A stretch of DNA of 25,403 nucleotides, from positions 1 through 25,403 of the forward strand of contig CAZDOD010000012.1 in the NCBI GenBank assembly GCA_964506935.1. Reading direction: 5' to 3'. This stretch comes from CAZDOD01 sp964506935. GTDB taxonomy: Bacteria; Desulfobacterota; Zymogenia; Zymogenales; Zymogenaceae. This document shows, piece by piece, positions 1-7,459 of the stretch. Position numbers and translations under genes: made by a program. Under the pieces are notes generated by a model, which saw only the letters and a program-made list of their open reading frames with translations, ran no database searches and had not been told where the DNA came from. Within the stretch, counting starts at the first letter, position 1, and every line of letters begins with the position of its first letter.

Positions 1-471
1 TGCCTCTAGTGCGGCGTCGATCCCCTCTATGACTTTATTGAAAAGGTCGCGCCTTGTGATCTCGTAGAATCTATCGGGCTTTAGGGTGTCGAGGCTGATA
101 TTTACGCGGTCAAGTCCGGCATCTTTTAGTTCTTTTGCGGTCTCGGAAAGGAGGACGCCGTTTGTGGTGAGGGAGAGATCGTTGAGGCCCTCTATTCTAC
201 TGATAATCCTTACAAGGTCGCATATCCCCTTTCTAACAAGGGGCTCGCCGCCGGTCAGGCGGACCTTTGTGAAACCGATCGATATTGCAGAACGGACCAA
301 GAGCTCGATATCCTCGAAACTCATGATCGAAGAGTGGGGGATATTGGGAACGCCATCCTCGGGCATGCAGTAGCTGCAGCGTAGGTTGCACCTGTCGGTT
401 ACAGAGACCCTGAGGTAATCGATTTTCCTCAAAAAATTATCTTTCGGCGCAATGTCTTTCTTTTTTTTCAT
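1..471 (-). CDS. moaA: MoaA, GTP 3',8-cyclase (N-terminal part, cut by window edge)
   Basis: Radical SAM enzyme that converts GTP to 3',8-cyclo-GTP, the first step of molybdopterin synthesis. I translated 157 codons from the ATG at 471 down to the window edge. The protein begins with a Lys-rich stretch, then LRVSVTDRCNLRCSYCMP, which carries the CxxxCxxC cluster-binding cysteines. It continues with the family motifs KVRLTGGEPLVR, LTTNGVLL and DRVNISLDTL. Known family members are about 320-340 residues with a second C-terminal cysteine set, which lies outside the window. The stop codon of the upstream MoeA fusion (475-473) is separated from this ATG by one base, so translation is probably coupled. 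It is the last visible gene of the tup-moe operon. The identification is secure; only the C-terminus is missing. Confidence 0.96.
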   Translation of the reverse strand, partial: MKKKKDIAPKDNFLRKIDYLRVSVTDRCNLRCSYCMPEDGVPNIPHSSIMSFEDIELLVRSAISIGFTKVRLTGGEPLVRKGICDLVRIISRIEGLNDLSLTTNGVLLSETAKELKDAGLDRVNISLDTLKPDRFYEITRRDLFNKVIEGIDAALEA

Positions 472-472
472 G

Positions 473-2404
473 TTACGTTTTTATTATTCTTTTCTTTCCG
501 GTATCCCTCGTGTCATAACCGCCGAGAGCAAATATCCTCTCCTTGAAGTTATCACTCTCTATGATTTCAATGAGTGTTTTTATCCCTTCTTTTTCAGCGA
601 AGCTTGTGGGGATGATGAGGTCGTATCGCTCCTCGTCTGTGGGGACGAAGTCGAGGTCGAGGGCATTTGCAGCGGCCTTGATACCGAGGCCTAAGGATGC
701 GCTCCCACCCTTTACCCTCGCCGCAACGTTCATGTGGGTGAACTCCTCGTCTTTATATCCATCGATTTTTTTCGGGTCTATGCCGAGCTGTTTCAGGCGA
801 AAATCCAAGAGAATTCGGGTCCCAGAACCCCGCTGGCGGTTTATAAACGTGATCCCATCTCTTGTGAGGTCGGATATCCCCGAGATCGAGTCGGGATTCC
901 CCTTTGGGACTATCAACCCCTGCTGGCGGTGGGCGAGCGTCAGGACGACTACGGGGAGTCCCGGGAGATGTTTGTTAATATCAGGGATATTGTATGCGCC
1001 AGTTTTGGGATCGAGTAAATGGGAGCCTGAGAGGTGGCACTCGCCGTTTTTGAGGGCGATGATCCCGGCAAGGCTCCCCACATTCACGGAGGCGAAAGAA
1101 TATCTCGGGTCTTTGAGTTTGAGCTCATCTGCCAGTAGATCGAGGCTGATATCGTGACTCCCGACGCACATGATCACGTTTGCGATGTCGCTCTTTCTCC
1201 TCACGAGATATGCCTTGGCCCTGTCATTTGCCTTGAGCCCCTCCGACAGCGAGTCTATCCTTATAAAGCCGTCTGCACGTACCATGGTTGTAATATTCCC
1301 CGCACCTCTTGGGAGGGGGGAGGCGATAAGGACGCCACCGACATCTGCGATCCTGACCCTCAAGAACTCGTCGTTTCCGACCTTCGAGGGGATGTCCCTT
1401 AGGACCGTTACCTCGACCTCCTCATCTTTCGGTTCCAAGATACCCAGCATCTTCGATATCAGCGGGCGGATGACGGTATGGTAGGTCATGACTGCCGATA
1501 CGGGATAGCCGGGTAGACCGATAGCGGGCTTTTTTTCTATTCTACCGAGTATCGTCGGCTTCCCGGGCATCATTGAGATGCCGTGGACGAATACCTCCCC
1601 GATCTCTTCAAAGACCGATTTCGTGTAGTCCCTGCTTCCGGCCGAAGACCCGGCGATGACGATTACTAGGTCGAAATCATCAATATTTTCAGATACGACC
1701 CTTTTTATCTCGTCGAATTCATCCCGGACAATCTCGTGCCTTTGCACCTCGGCACCGTCTGTTAGTGCCATGGCCCCGATCACAACAGAATTGGATTCAT
1801 ATACCATACCGTCCGGCAGGTCGTCGCCCCCATCAGGATCGAAGAGCTCGTCTCCGGTAGGGACAAAGAGTATCCTAGGCCTCTTTTTGACCGTGACCTT
1901 TGTGTGTCCGACACCCAGAAGAGCGCCGATATCGTAGGGTCTTATTATGTGGAAACTGGGGAGCAGTAGCTCCGTCGCCACGATGTCTTCCCCGAGGGCC
2001 CTCACGTGCTGCCAAGGGAGGGACGCCCTTATTATCTCTACCGTTCCGTCACCCGGCTCGTGGACGTCCTCGATCATTATTACGGCGTCTTTGCCTTGGG
2101 GCATGGGGTTTCCCGTGTTTATGAAGACCGCCTGTTTTCCGATCTCGAGCCTTTTCGGATTAGTCTCGGTTGCGCCGTAGGTATCTTCGGACGATACGGC
2201 GATGCCGTCCATCGCGGCGGAAGAATAGTTCGGAGAAGAAAGCCTTGCGAAGACAGGTCCAGCCGTGACCCTCCCTAGCGAATCTCTTGTCTTTATCTCT
2301 TCGATTCCGATCATCTCGTCTAAGTCAAATGCCGAAAGAAATATATCCAGCGCCTCGCTAAGCGATTTCTTTTCGAGATAAATATGCCTCTTTGAATTTT
2401 TCAT
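473..2404 (-). CDS. moeA: MoeA-type molybdopterin molybdenumtransferase fused to a C-terminal periplasmic-binding-protein-like domain
   Basis: 643 residues, about 230 longer than single-domain MoeA. Residues ~1-400 are a MoeA module, which in the family inserts Mo (or W) into adenylylated molybdopterin. Visible MoeA motifs are GEDI, RPYDIGALLGVG, FVPTGDEL, MMPGKPT and GLPGYPVSAV. Residues ~410-640 form a PBP-like domain (PF12727 type) with SGSHLLDP and RGSGTR motifs. The same fusion is known in archaea and anaerobic bacteria. Two conserved spots differ from classical MoeA and from the neighbouring copy: the usual KPGKP reads MPGKP, and the SGGxSxG loop reads AGSSAGS. The start ATG overlaps the stop of the upstream moeA by 4 bases (ATGA), so the two are co-translated. 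Division of labour between the two MoeA copies (Mo versus W) is an inference. Confidence 0.92.
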   Translation of the reverse strand: MKNSKRHIYLEKKSLSEALDIFLSAFDLDEMIGIEEIKTRDSLGRVTAGPVFARLSSPNYSSAAMDGIAVSSEDTYGATETNPKRLEIGKQAVFINTGNPMPQGKDAVIMIEDVHEPGDGTVEIIRASLPWQHVRALGEDIVATELLLPSFHIIRPYDIGALLGVGHTKVTVKKRPRILFVPTGDELFDPDGGDDLPDGMVYESNSVVIGAMALTDGAEVQRHEIVRDEFDEIKRVVSENIDDFDLVIVIAGSSAGSRDYTKSVFEEIGEVFVHGISMMPGKPTILGRIEKKPAIGLPGYPVSAVMTYHTVIRPLISKMLGILEPKDEEVEVTVLRDIPSKVGNDEFLRVRIADVGGVLIASPLPRGAGNITTMVRADGFIRIDSLSEGLKANDRAKAYLVRRKSDIANVIMCVGSHDISLDLLADELKLKDPRYSFASVNVGSLAGIIALKNGECHLSGSHLLDPKTGAYNIPDINKHLPGLPVVVLTLAHRQQGLIVPKGNPDSISGISDLTRDGITFINRQRGSGTRILLDFRLKQLGIDPKKIDGYKDEEFTHMNVAARVKGGSASLGLGIKAAANALDLDFVPTDEERYDLIIPTSFAEKEGIKTLIEIIESDNFKERIFALGGYDTRDTGKKRIIKT

Positions 2405-3663
2405 AACATACTGAAAAGAAAAACATCCACAATATCTCCGGCACCCAAACCCTCTTTCAACGACGGTATTTTGATAAGACCGTTGCTTTTTGTGAGGATA
2501 GATATCATGCCGGATTTACCGAGTATCGGTGTGGCTTCCGGCATTTCATCGAGATCGGTGTCCTCATCATTGTACTTTAATATCACGGGTATGTATGAGT
2601 CCTTTCCCGGGGATCCGGGTATCCTGCGGTTGATCCTTGCCCTGATTTTAGATCCGAAGGGCGATGTCTTTTCACATCCACCGATTTTTTTTATAAATGG
2701 GGCGACAAACAGAAGAAAGACAACCATCGCCCCGACCGGGTGTCCCGGGAGTCCGAATATCGGGACACCGCCTGCCACCCCGAAGATTGTCGGTTTTCCT
2801 GGCTTTATCGATATCCCGTGAACCATTACGCCGCTGTCTGCGATCTCGTCAATTGCGGAGAGGGTATAGTCCATATTCCCGACCGAGCTTCCACCGGACA
2901 GGATAACGACATCGGCACTTCCTATCGCCTTATTAAGGGTGCCCTTGAGTGTTCCGAGATCATCTTTTACATTGTCCAAAAGAATAGGTATCCCCCCCGC
3001 CTCCTCGACCCCCTTTGCTATTGCGTATTTGTTGATGTCCCTAATCTGTCCGGGGGAGGGGGTTTCTTTGGGTTCGACCACCTCGTCGCCGGTCGAGAAG
3101 ATAGCGATCCTCGGTCTTTTGTAGACCTCTATCTCTGTTATCCCGACGCCCAGAAGAGCGCCGATATCGAAGGGTCGAAGGGGATTTTTCCCCCTAACAA
3201 CCGGGTCACCTTTTTTTATGTCCTCGCCCTCAAGCACGACGTTTTCGAGATTCCCGGCGCCCCTTTTCACCTCAAGCGTGGTGTTATCGATCACATCGGT
3301 GTATTCGAGCATGACGGCTGCATCGGCTCCATCGGGTATCATGCCACCGGTGACAACGCGGGCGGCCTCTCCCGATGATATCTTCCTTGTCGATACAACT
3401 CCGACAGGGATCTCTTCTACGAGGTCTAAGTAGACCGGGATAGAGCTTGACGCCCCGTGGGTGTCGGAGCTCAAAACCGCAAAGCCGTCTACGGTTGATC
3501 GCCTGAAATCGGGGAGATTTATCGGAGATGGGATGTCGCCTGTGGGTATCCTCCCAAGGGCATCATCTGTTGATATGATCTCGGCCCCGACCTTCTTATC
3601 ATATTTACTTAGAATACCCGAGAACTCATTGGGCGGAGTGAGTTTTAAAAAATCTTTCCTCAT
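2401..3663 (-). CDS. moeA: MoeA, molybdopterin molybdenumtransferase (single-domain copy)
   Basis: 420 residues, the usual MoeA length (E. coli MoeA is ~411). It catalyses the final metal insertion into molybdopterin using Mg-dependent cleavage of the adenylylated intermediate. Motifs in order: DFRRSTVDGFAV near residue 30-40, GGMIPDGADAAVM, EGEDIKKGD, RPFDIGALLGVG, IFSTGDEVVEP, ILSGGSSVGNMDYT, ISIKPGKPT and GLPGHPVGAMV. All classical active-site motifs are kept, unlike in the fused copy downstream. It lies 15 bases after tupC and overlaps the fusion gene by 4 bases. Its tie to tungstate uptake suggests it may handle tungsten, but sequence alone does not decide the metal. Confidence 0.94.
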   Translation of the reverse strand: MRKDFLKLTPPNEFSGILSKYDKKVGAEIISTDDALGRIPTGDIPSPINLPDFRRSTVDGFAVLSSDTHGASSSIPVYLDLVEEIPVGVVSTRKISSGEAARVVTGGMIPDGADAAVMLEYTDVIDNTTLEVKRGAGNLENVVLEGEDIKKGDPVVRGKNPLRPFDIGALLGVGITEIEVYKRPRIAIFSTGDEVVEPKETPSPGQIRDINKYAIAKGVEEAGGIPILLDNVKDDLGTLKGTLNKAIGSADVVILSGGSSVGNMDYTLSAIDEIADSGVMVHGISIKPGKPTIFGVAGGVPIFGLPGHPVGAMVVFLLFVAPFIKKIGGCEKTSPFGSKIRARINRRIPGSPGKDSYIPVILKYNDEDTDLDEMPEATPILGKSGMISILTKSNGLIKIPSLKEGLGAGDIVDVFLFSML

Positions 3664-3678
3664 TAAATACCGATAGCG

Positions 3679-4686
3679 TCAATATGTTACAACGGCGGAG
3701 GCCTTAAAGGCAATATAAACGATCTTTCCAATATTAAGCCCCATCTCCTCGAATGAGCGGCGTGTTATAGCCACCCTGAAGTCTTCACCGGCACTTATGG
3801 TTACGCCGATTATTTCCCCTTCTTTTACTATCTCGATGATCTCACCGCGAAATTGATTTCGGGCGCTCGATGAGATCTCTTCATTAGAGATTATAATGTC
3901 TTTCGGGTCGATAGATATATAGTTAATGTCATTATAGTATTCCGAAAGTTTTATTGACAGTTTTCCGGTATCGAACGAGGGCTCACCGTCGATTGTGATT
4001 TGAGTCCCCGAGAAAAAATTCTTTATGGATTGTGTCTGGGGCCTGCCGTCCATTAGTGTCAGTATTTCATCTGAGACGCGGTAGGCCTGATCAATATTGT
4101 GGGTAGAGAATATGATCGTTGTTTTTTCGGTTTTGTTTATCGATTTTATTATTTCTTCGATCTTCGTGACGTTTTTACCGTCAACGTTTGCCGTGGGCTC
4201 ATCGAGGATGAGGACCTTGGGGGAAAGGGCGAGGCCGCGGGCTATCGCCGCACGCTTTTTCTCACCACCCGAAAGCGTCCTGGCATTCCTCCCTTCAAAT
4301 CTTGTCAGCCCCACCATTTCGAGGGCCCTTTTGACCTCTTTTTTGATATCTCTCTTCGTGTGTCTGCGGTATAAAAGCCCCATGCCGACATTCTTTTTCA
4401 CAGTGGATCTGAACATCACGGGTTCCTGATGGACAAGTGTTATCTCTCTCCTGACGTATGACGGATCGAGTTGGGACGTATCGCGGCCATCGAAATATAT
4501 CTTACCTGATGTCGGCGAAAGGAGAAGCGAGATGATCGAGAGGAGAGTGCTTTTCCCCGAACCGTTGGGCCCGACCAGCCCGTAGATGACCCCGTGTCGA
4601 AATGTGTAATGATCGATATCTAGGACGGCATGGCCATTATATATCTTTTTTAGGCCTTCGATCCTGATAATTTCTTCTGTTTCCAA
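3679..4686 (-). CDS. tupC: TupC/ModC-like tungstate (molybdate) ABC transporter ATP-binding protein with C-terminal TOBE-like domain
   Basis: 335 residues. The N-terminal ABC domain (~7-225) shows Walker A GPNGSGKS, Q-loop VHQEPVMF, signature LSGGEKKR, Walker B VLILDEPTANVD and the H-loop FSTHN. The C-terminal ~60 residues (FRGEIIEIVKEG to VYIAFKASAV) look like a TOBE/Mop oxyanion-sensing domain, as in ModC, which in that family can bind oxyanion and inhibit the ATPase. The start is TTG at 4686-4684. It follows the tupB stop (4689-4687) directly and has GGAGG at 4696-4692 with 5-base spacing. No in-frame ATG lies nearby. It powers uptake through TupB. It could accept molybdate as well as tungstate. 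Confidence 0.92.
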   Translation of the reverse strand: METEEIIRIEGLKKIYNGHAVLDIDHYTFRHGVIYGLVGPNGSGKSTLLSIISLLLSPTSGKIYFDGRDTSQLDPSYVRREITLVHQEPVMFRSTVKKNVGMGLLYRRHTKRDIKKEVKRALEMVGLTRFEGRNARTLSGGEKKRAAIARGLALSPKVLILDEPTANVDGKNVTKIEEIIKSINKTEKTTIIFSTHNIDQAYRVSDEILTLMDGRPQTQSIKNFFSGTQITIDGEPSFDTGKLSIKLSEYYNDINYISIDPKDIIISNEEISSSARNQFRGEIIEIVKEGEIIGVTISAGEDFRVAITRRSFEEMGLNIGKIVYIAFKASAVVTY

Positions 4687-5382
4687 TCATGCCTCCGCTT
4701 TGCCCTGAAGACGATGCAAAAAGATATTTATCGATAGTGAGAGGGTGAGCAATATAATTCCAAGTGAGAGGCCGAATGCGAATTCCCCCTTGCTCGTCTC
4801 GAGGGCGATCGCCGTGGGTATGGTTCGGGTGAAGCCCTTGATGTTTCCTCCGAGCATCATGGCCGATCCCACCTCCGCCACGACCCTCCCGAAGCCTGCG
4901 ATTACGGCCGATAAATAGCCGACACGACCCTCATAAAAGACCGCAAACGACGATTGGAATGGAGAGGCGCCGAGTGTCAGGGACGTCTCCCTGATCTTCG
5001 GGTTTATCCCCTGGGTCGTGGAGATAGACAGGGCGGTTACTATCGGAAAAGATAGGACCACCTCTCCAAGGATTACCGCCCAGGGCGTAAACAGGAGTTC
5101 GAGAAAGCCGAGGGGACCCTTTCGGGAGAGGAGCGAATATCCGAAGAGCCCAACGACAACCGTGGGGAGTGACATCAGCGTGTTAAATATCGTAACGGTT
5201 GGCCTCTTGCCCCTGAATTCGAAGCTCCCGATGATAAATCCAGCGGGGAGGGCGAATACAGATGAGATGATGGTGGCCGACAGAGAACAATAGACGGAGA
5301 CCCACACGATAAAGTAGATCTCCTTATCGAGGGTGACGATAAGTGTTATTGCCTGTGTAAATCCTTCAATTAAGTATGTCAT
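4687..5382 (-). CDS. tupB: TupB, tungstate ABC transporter permease
   Basis: 231-residue integral membrane protein. Hydrophobic segments lie near residues 25-50, 65-85, 95-120, 150-170 and 205-225. The cytoplasmic EAA-type coupling loop, which contacts the ATPase, is the region TLGASPFQSSFAVF with GFGRVVAEVGSAMMLGGN after it. The latter is a signature of the TupB/ModB-like permease family. The start MTYLIEGFTQAI matches the usual N-terminus of TupB proteins, although no clear ribosome site precedes it. It sits between tupA and tupC. A G8/C-rich hairpin with a T tract separates it from tupA, which probably lowers its expression relative to the binding protein. Confidence 0.93.
   Translation of the reverse strand: MTYLIEGFTQAITLIVTLDKEIYFIVWVSVYCSLSATIISSVFALPAGFIIGSFEFRGKRPTVTIFNTLMSLPTVVVGLFGYSLLSRKGPLGFLELLFTPWAVILGEVVLSFPIVTALSISTTQGINPKIRETSLTLGASPFQSSFAVFYEGRVGYLSAVIAGFGRVVAEVGSAMMLGGNIKGFTRTIPTAIALETSKGEFAFGLSLGIILLTLSLSINIFLHRLQGKAEA
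4692..4696 (-). promoter_or_regulatory. Shine-Dalgarno site fixing the TTG start of tupC
   Basis: GGAGG on the minus strand, inside the last codons of tupB, five bases before TTG at 4686. An ATG at 4691-4689 is in another frame and would not give TupC, so the TTG is the supported start. Confidence 0.75.
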
Positions 5383-5387
5383 AGTCT

Positions 5388-5415
5388 AAAAAGGAGGGGG
5401 AATTTATCCCCCCCC
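5388..5415 (-). terminator. Intercistronic G/C hairpin with T tract between tupA and tupB
   Basis: On the minus strand eight G (5415-5408), loop ATAAATT, then CCCCCTCC (5400-5393) and TTTTT (5392-5388). Eight pairs with one G-U form an intrinsic-terminator-like structure inside the operon. Such partial terminators after a binding-protein gene typically make that protein more abundant than the membrane subunits. The read-through fraction cannot be judged from sequence. Confidence 0.6.
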
Positions 5416-5438
5416 TGAAAGGTCTGGCCCTCTTCTGA

Positions 5439-6254
5439 TTACTCCGCAGAGGGGAAAAACAGGGTCTTGCCGTTGAGTTTGTAGTCGCCGATCAATTTTT
5501 GGGCCTTTTTAGATGTTATCCAGTTGATAAGTGCCATTGCACCCTCGTGGTTTACGCCGGGATGAAGCTCGGGATTGACATCCATGATCCCGTAAGGGTT
5601 AAAGAGTAGATCGTCCCCCTCAACCAGGATCGGGAGGTCTATTTTGCCGTCGGCCTCGTAGGCTATATACGTGCCACGGTCGGTCATCGTGTATCCTTTT
5701 TCCTCGAAGGCCATGATCAAGACCGCACCCATCCCCTGTCCGGCCTCTTTGTACCACTTACCCTCTGGGGTGATTCCTGCGAGCTCCCAGATTATTTTTT
5801 CTTTCTTGTGGGTTCCGGAATCGTCACCCCTCGATATGAAGGTTGATTCGCTTTTGGCGATTAAACTAAACGCCTCTTTAGCAGAGAGACCCTTGATTTT
5901 TGCGGGGTCGTCTTCGGGGCCTATGATGATAAAATCGTTATACATGACGTCTTTTCTTATGGAGCCGTAGCCATCCGCCATATATTGGTCTTCCGACGGC
6001 CTGGCATGAACAAGGACGACGTCGACATCACCGTTTTTACCGAGTTCGAGGGCCTTTCCGGTTCCAACTGCGATGACGTCGACCCTATATCCTGTCTTTG
6101 CTTCGAAATATGGGAGGAGATAGTCGAGCAGCCCCGAGTTTTCGGTGCTCGTGGTGGTTGCGAGCTTGACGGCATCGGCCCCGAATGAGACGCCCGTGAC
6201 GCCGAAAATGGCGATCATAAAAGAGACTAAAAGAATAGAAAAAAGCTTCTTCAT
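5439..6254 (-). CDS. tupA: TupA, periplasmic tungstate-binding protein
   Basis: 271 residues from the ATG at 6254. An open frame extends 20 codons further upstream, but the ATG at 6254 is chosen because AGGAGG lies 10 bases before it (6270-6265) and because the protein then begins with a perfect signal peptide (MKKLFSILLV..., hydrophobic core, probable cleavage after SFGA). The mature protein starts with KLATTTSTENSGLLDYLLP; the TTTS motif is the oxyanion-binding hallmark of TupA. Further family motifs are VDVIAVGTGKALELGKNGDVDVVLVHA, NDFIIIGP, FISRGDDSGTHKKE and YNPYGIMDVN-like residues. It delivers tungstate to TupBC. First gene of the minus-strand operon, with a long structured leader. Tungstate is favoured over molybdate by family, not proven. 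Confidence 0.94.
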   Translation of the reverse strand: MKKLFSILLVSFMIAIFGVTGVSFGADAVKLATTTSTENSGLLDYLLPYFEAKTGYRVDVIAVGTGKALELGKNGDVDVVLVHARPSEDQYMADGYGSIRKDVMYNDFIIIGPEDDPAKIKGLSAKEAFSLIAKSESTFISRGDDSGTHKKEKIIWELAGITPEGKWYKEAGQGMGAVLIMAFEEKGYTMTDRGTYIAYEADGKIDLPILVEGDDLLFNPYGIMDVNPELHPGVNHEGAMALINWITSKKAQKLIGDYKLNGKTLFFPSAE

Positions 6255-6264
6255 TTTAGATTGA

Positions 6265-6309
6265 CCTCCTATAAATTTTGTTAAGAGTTTTCGGGTGCCG
6301 GAAAGGAGG
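6265..6309 (-). promoter_or_regulatory. tupA ribosome-binding site facing an upstream anti-Shine-Dalgarno
   Basis: The tupA Shine-Dalgarno AGGAGG (6270-6265) has an exact six-base complement CCTCCT at 6309-6304, 33 bases upstream in the same leader. Pairing would hide the ribosome site. Together with the terminator upstream it suggests control at both transcription and translation, though a six-base pair could be chance. Confidence 0.4.
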
Positions 6310-6357
6310 ACCAAGATTAAAATACATTATCTGGCTCTGGCCTTTTTTACTGATATT

Positions 6358-6382
6358 AAAAAAAACGCACCGTGCAGGTGCG
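6358..6382 (-). terminator. Intrinsic terminator (attenuator) in the tupA leader
   Basis: Minus-strand stem CGCACC (6382-6377), loop TGCAC, GGTGCG (6371-6366), followed by eight T (6365-6358). It is textbook in form and lies ~100 bases before the tupA start, downstream of the tup promoter. It must therefore be bypassed for tup expression, which marks this leader as a conditional attenuator. Confidence 0.85.
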
Positions 6383-6391
6383 AAATTTTTT

Positions 6392-6488
6392 GGATTCCCA
6401 TAGGGATTCTCCTTTCCAAGCACGGGGGGCGTGGCCGTTTCCAGCCAGACCTTATCGTCCTTCCACCATAGGGTATGATTCGGTAACC
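6392..6488 (-). ncRNA. Structured tupA leader, candidate Moco/Tuco-type riboswitch aptamer
   Basis: Between the promoter and the intrinsic terminator the minus strand holds a compact structured stretch. It contains a GAAA tetraloop hairpin (GGCTG-GAAA-CGGCC, 6446-6433), C-rich CACGCCCCCC just after it, and the element CCCTATGG twice (near 6473 and 6400). Placement upstream of a tungstate-uptake/molybdopterin operon with a terminator directly after it fits the known Moco RNA motif (RF01055), which senses Mo or W cofactor. I recognise the general style (GNRA tetraloop, short conserved purine stretches) but cannot confirm the covariance model by eye. It may instead be an unrelated leader class. 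Confidence 0.45.
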
Positions 6489-6497
6489 TTTGTGTTT

Positions 6498-6526
6498 GAG
6501 ACGGTTTTTTATAAAAAACCCGCCTC
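6498..6526 (-). other. Long imperfect hairpin at the 5' end of the tup leader
   Basis: Minus-strand arms GAGGC-G-GGTTTTTT and AAAAAACC-GTCTC pair over about 13 bases with one bulged G and one G-U pair. The core ggttttttataaaaaacc is a perfect palindrome. There is no T tract after it, so it is not an intrinsic terminator in the tup direction. It could be a transcript-stabilising hairpin or a protein-binding palindrome. Confidence 0.55.
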
Positions 6527-6592
6527 TCCCACTCCCAAAATGTCAACCCCTTAGATAAGAAGGATCGGAGAATTTGTATTTACGTAAATCAT

Positions 6593-6619
6593 ATTATAGA
6601 AGGAAGATGATCTTGTCAA
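6593..6619 (-). promoter_or_regulatory. Promoter of the tupABC-moeA-moeA-moaA operon
   Basis: Minus-strand TTGACA (6619-6614), 15-base spacer, TATAAT (6598-6593). Both hexamers are perfect, but the spacer is two bases short of ideal. Transcription would start near 6586, giving a ~330-nt leader before tupA. Short spacing often makes a promoter depend on regulator or supercoiling. Confidence 0.7.
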
Positions 6620-6662
6620 GCTTTTTCATTTCTTTGCTTATTGGTGATAAAAACGATACGGG

Positions 6663-6760
6663 GTTCAAATAATCGTTCAAAATTTTAATATTAAAAAGCG
6701 GATTTTTCTTGACAAAAATAACTAAGTTTATTAGAATGAACAATGTTCAGACAACAGAAC
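6663..6760. promoter_or_regulatory. Cluster of GTTCA half-sites including a palindromic operator TGAAC-N3-GTTCA
   Basis: A perfect inverted repeat TGAACAATGTTCA lies at 6737-6749, touching the last base of the -10 box of the plus-strand promoter. Further half-sites are GTTCAAA at 6663-6669 and 6675-6681 (12-base period) and GAAC at 6757-6760. The position over the start site fits a repressor operator for the thioesterase/HgdAB-like operon. The TetR protein encoded at 13592 is one candidate, by location only. Confidence 0.55.
6709..6737 (+). promoter_or_regulatory. Promoter of the thioesterase/dehydratase-like operon
   Basis: TTGACA (6709-6714), 17-base spacer, TAGAAT (6732-6737); only one mismatch to the sigma70 consensus. 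It drives the plus-strand genes from 6878 with a ~130-nt untranslated leader, and is overlapped by the TGAAC-N3-GTTCA palindrome. Confidence 0.82.
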
Positions 6761-6877
6761 AACTAAACAATTAGGGTGAGGCCCAGCTAAAGAGTCAAGG
6801 TCTTTGAAGAATAAATTGAGCGAGGATATCTCAAATCAAAAAGAGTAAAGACATTAAAATAAGATAGGGGGAAAAGT

Positions 6878-7390
6878 ATGCCGAATGTTGAAAGCAAAGA
6901 GGAATATATACCGCTATCGAACAGCGACAGACACAACTGCTTCGGGTGCAGTCAGAGAAATAGTTCGGGACTCAAAATGAAGTTCTATACAAATATAGAG
7001 AAGAGTCTCGTAGTGTCGTGGCTATCACTCCCCGATCAATTCTGCGGCTGGGGCAAAATTGCCCATGGGGGCATCATCTCGACCATGCTCGATGAGGCTA
7101 TGGGTTGGGGGGGGCTCATAATACTTCAAAAGCTCGTCCTCACAAAATCGATATCGGTCGATTTCATAAATCCTGTCTTGACGGGAACGGAGATAAGGGT
7201 TGAGGGCGGTGTGGAGAAAGTTATCAGCGAGAGGGAAGCCGTACTTCGGGGATGTATCTATAGTAACGATAATCTCTGTGCGCGCTCATCGAGTGTCGCC
7301 TCACTTTTCACGCTGGAATATGTCAGGAAGATGGGCGTTCTCGATGGCGCGATGCTCGATGACCTTGAGCGGCTGATGGGTGAGACATAA
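6878..7390 (+). CDS. PaaI/4HBT-type hotdog-fold thioesterase
   Basis: 170 residues of the hotdog superfamily, which hydrolyses acyl-CoA thioesters. The N-terminal HNCFGCSQRNSSGLKMKF (residues 19-36) is the Cys-containing start common to this branch. KIAHGGIISTMLDEAMGW (60-77) carries the HGG turn and the Asp72/Glu73 at the start of the long hotdog helix where the catalytic acid sits. KSISVDFINPVLTGTEIRVEG follows as the expected beta strands. A strong ribosome site AGGGGGA precedes the ATG by a few bases. It is the first gene after the 6709 promoter. It may remove stalled CoA esters or release an acid product of the two dehydratase-like subunits; the substrate is unknown. Confidence 0.82.
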   Translation: MPNVESKEEYIPLSNSDRHNCFGCSQRNSSGLKMKFYTNIEKSLVVSWLSLPDQFCGWGKIAHGGIISTMLDEAMGWGGLIILQKLVLTKSISVDFINPVLTGTEIRVEGGVEKVISEREAVLRGCIYSNDNLCARSSSVASLFTLEYVRKMGVLDGAMLDDLERLMGET

Positions 7391-7459
7391 CGGTCCCGAT
7401 AGCTCTATGTAAATCTAATCGTTATGACAAAGATGTTGTCCTGAGATTTTAATATATTT

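Noticed and set aside
543..1157. 204-codon plus-strand open frame opposite the MoeA fusion
   Set aside because: Composition typical of an antisense frame, no ribosome site, and it overlaps a clear MoeA-family gene.
6541..6546. Minus-strand TTGACA closer to tupA as an alternative tup promoter
   Set aside because: No -10-like hexamer lies 15-19 bases downstream; the TTGACA/TATAAT pair at 6619-6593 is much better.
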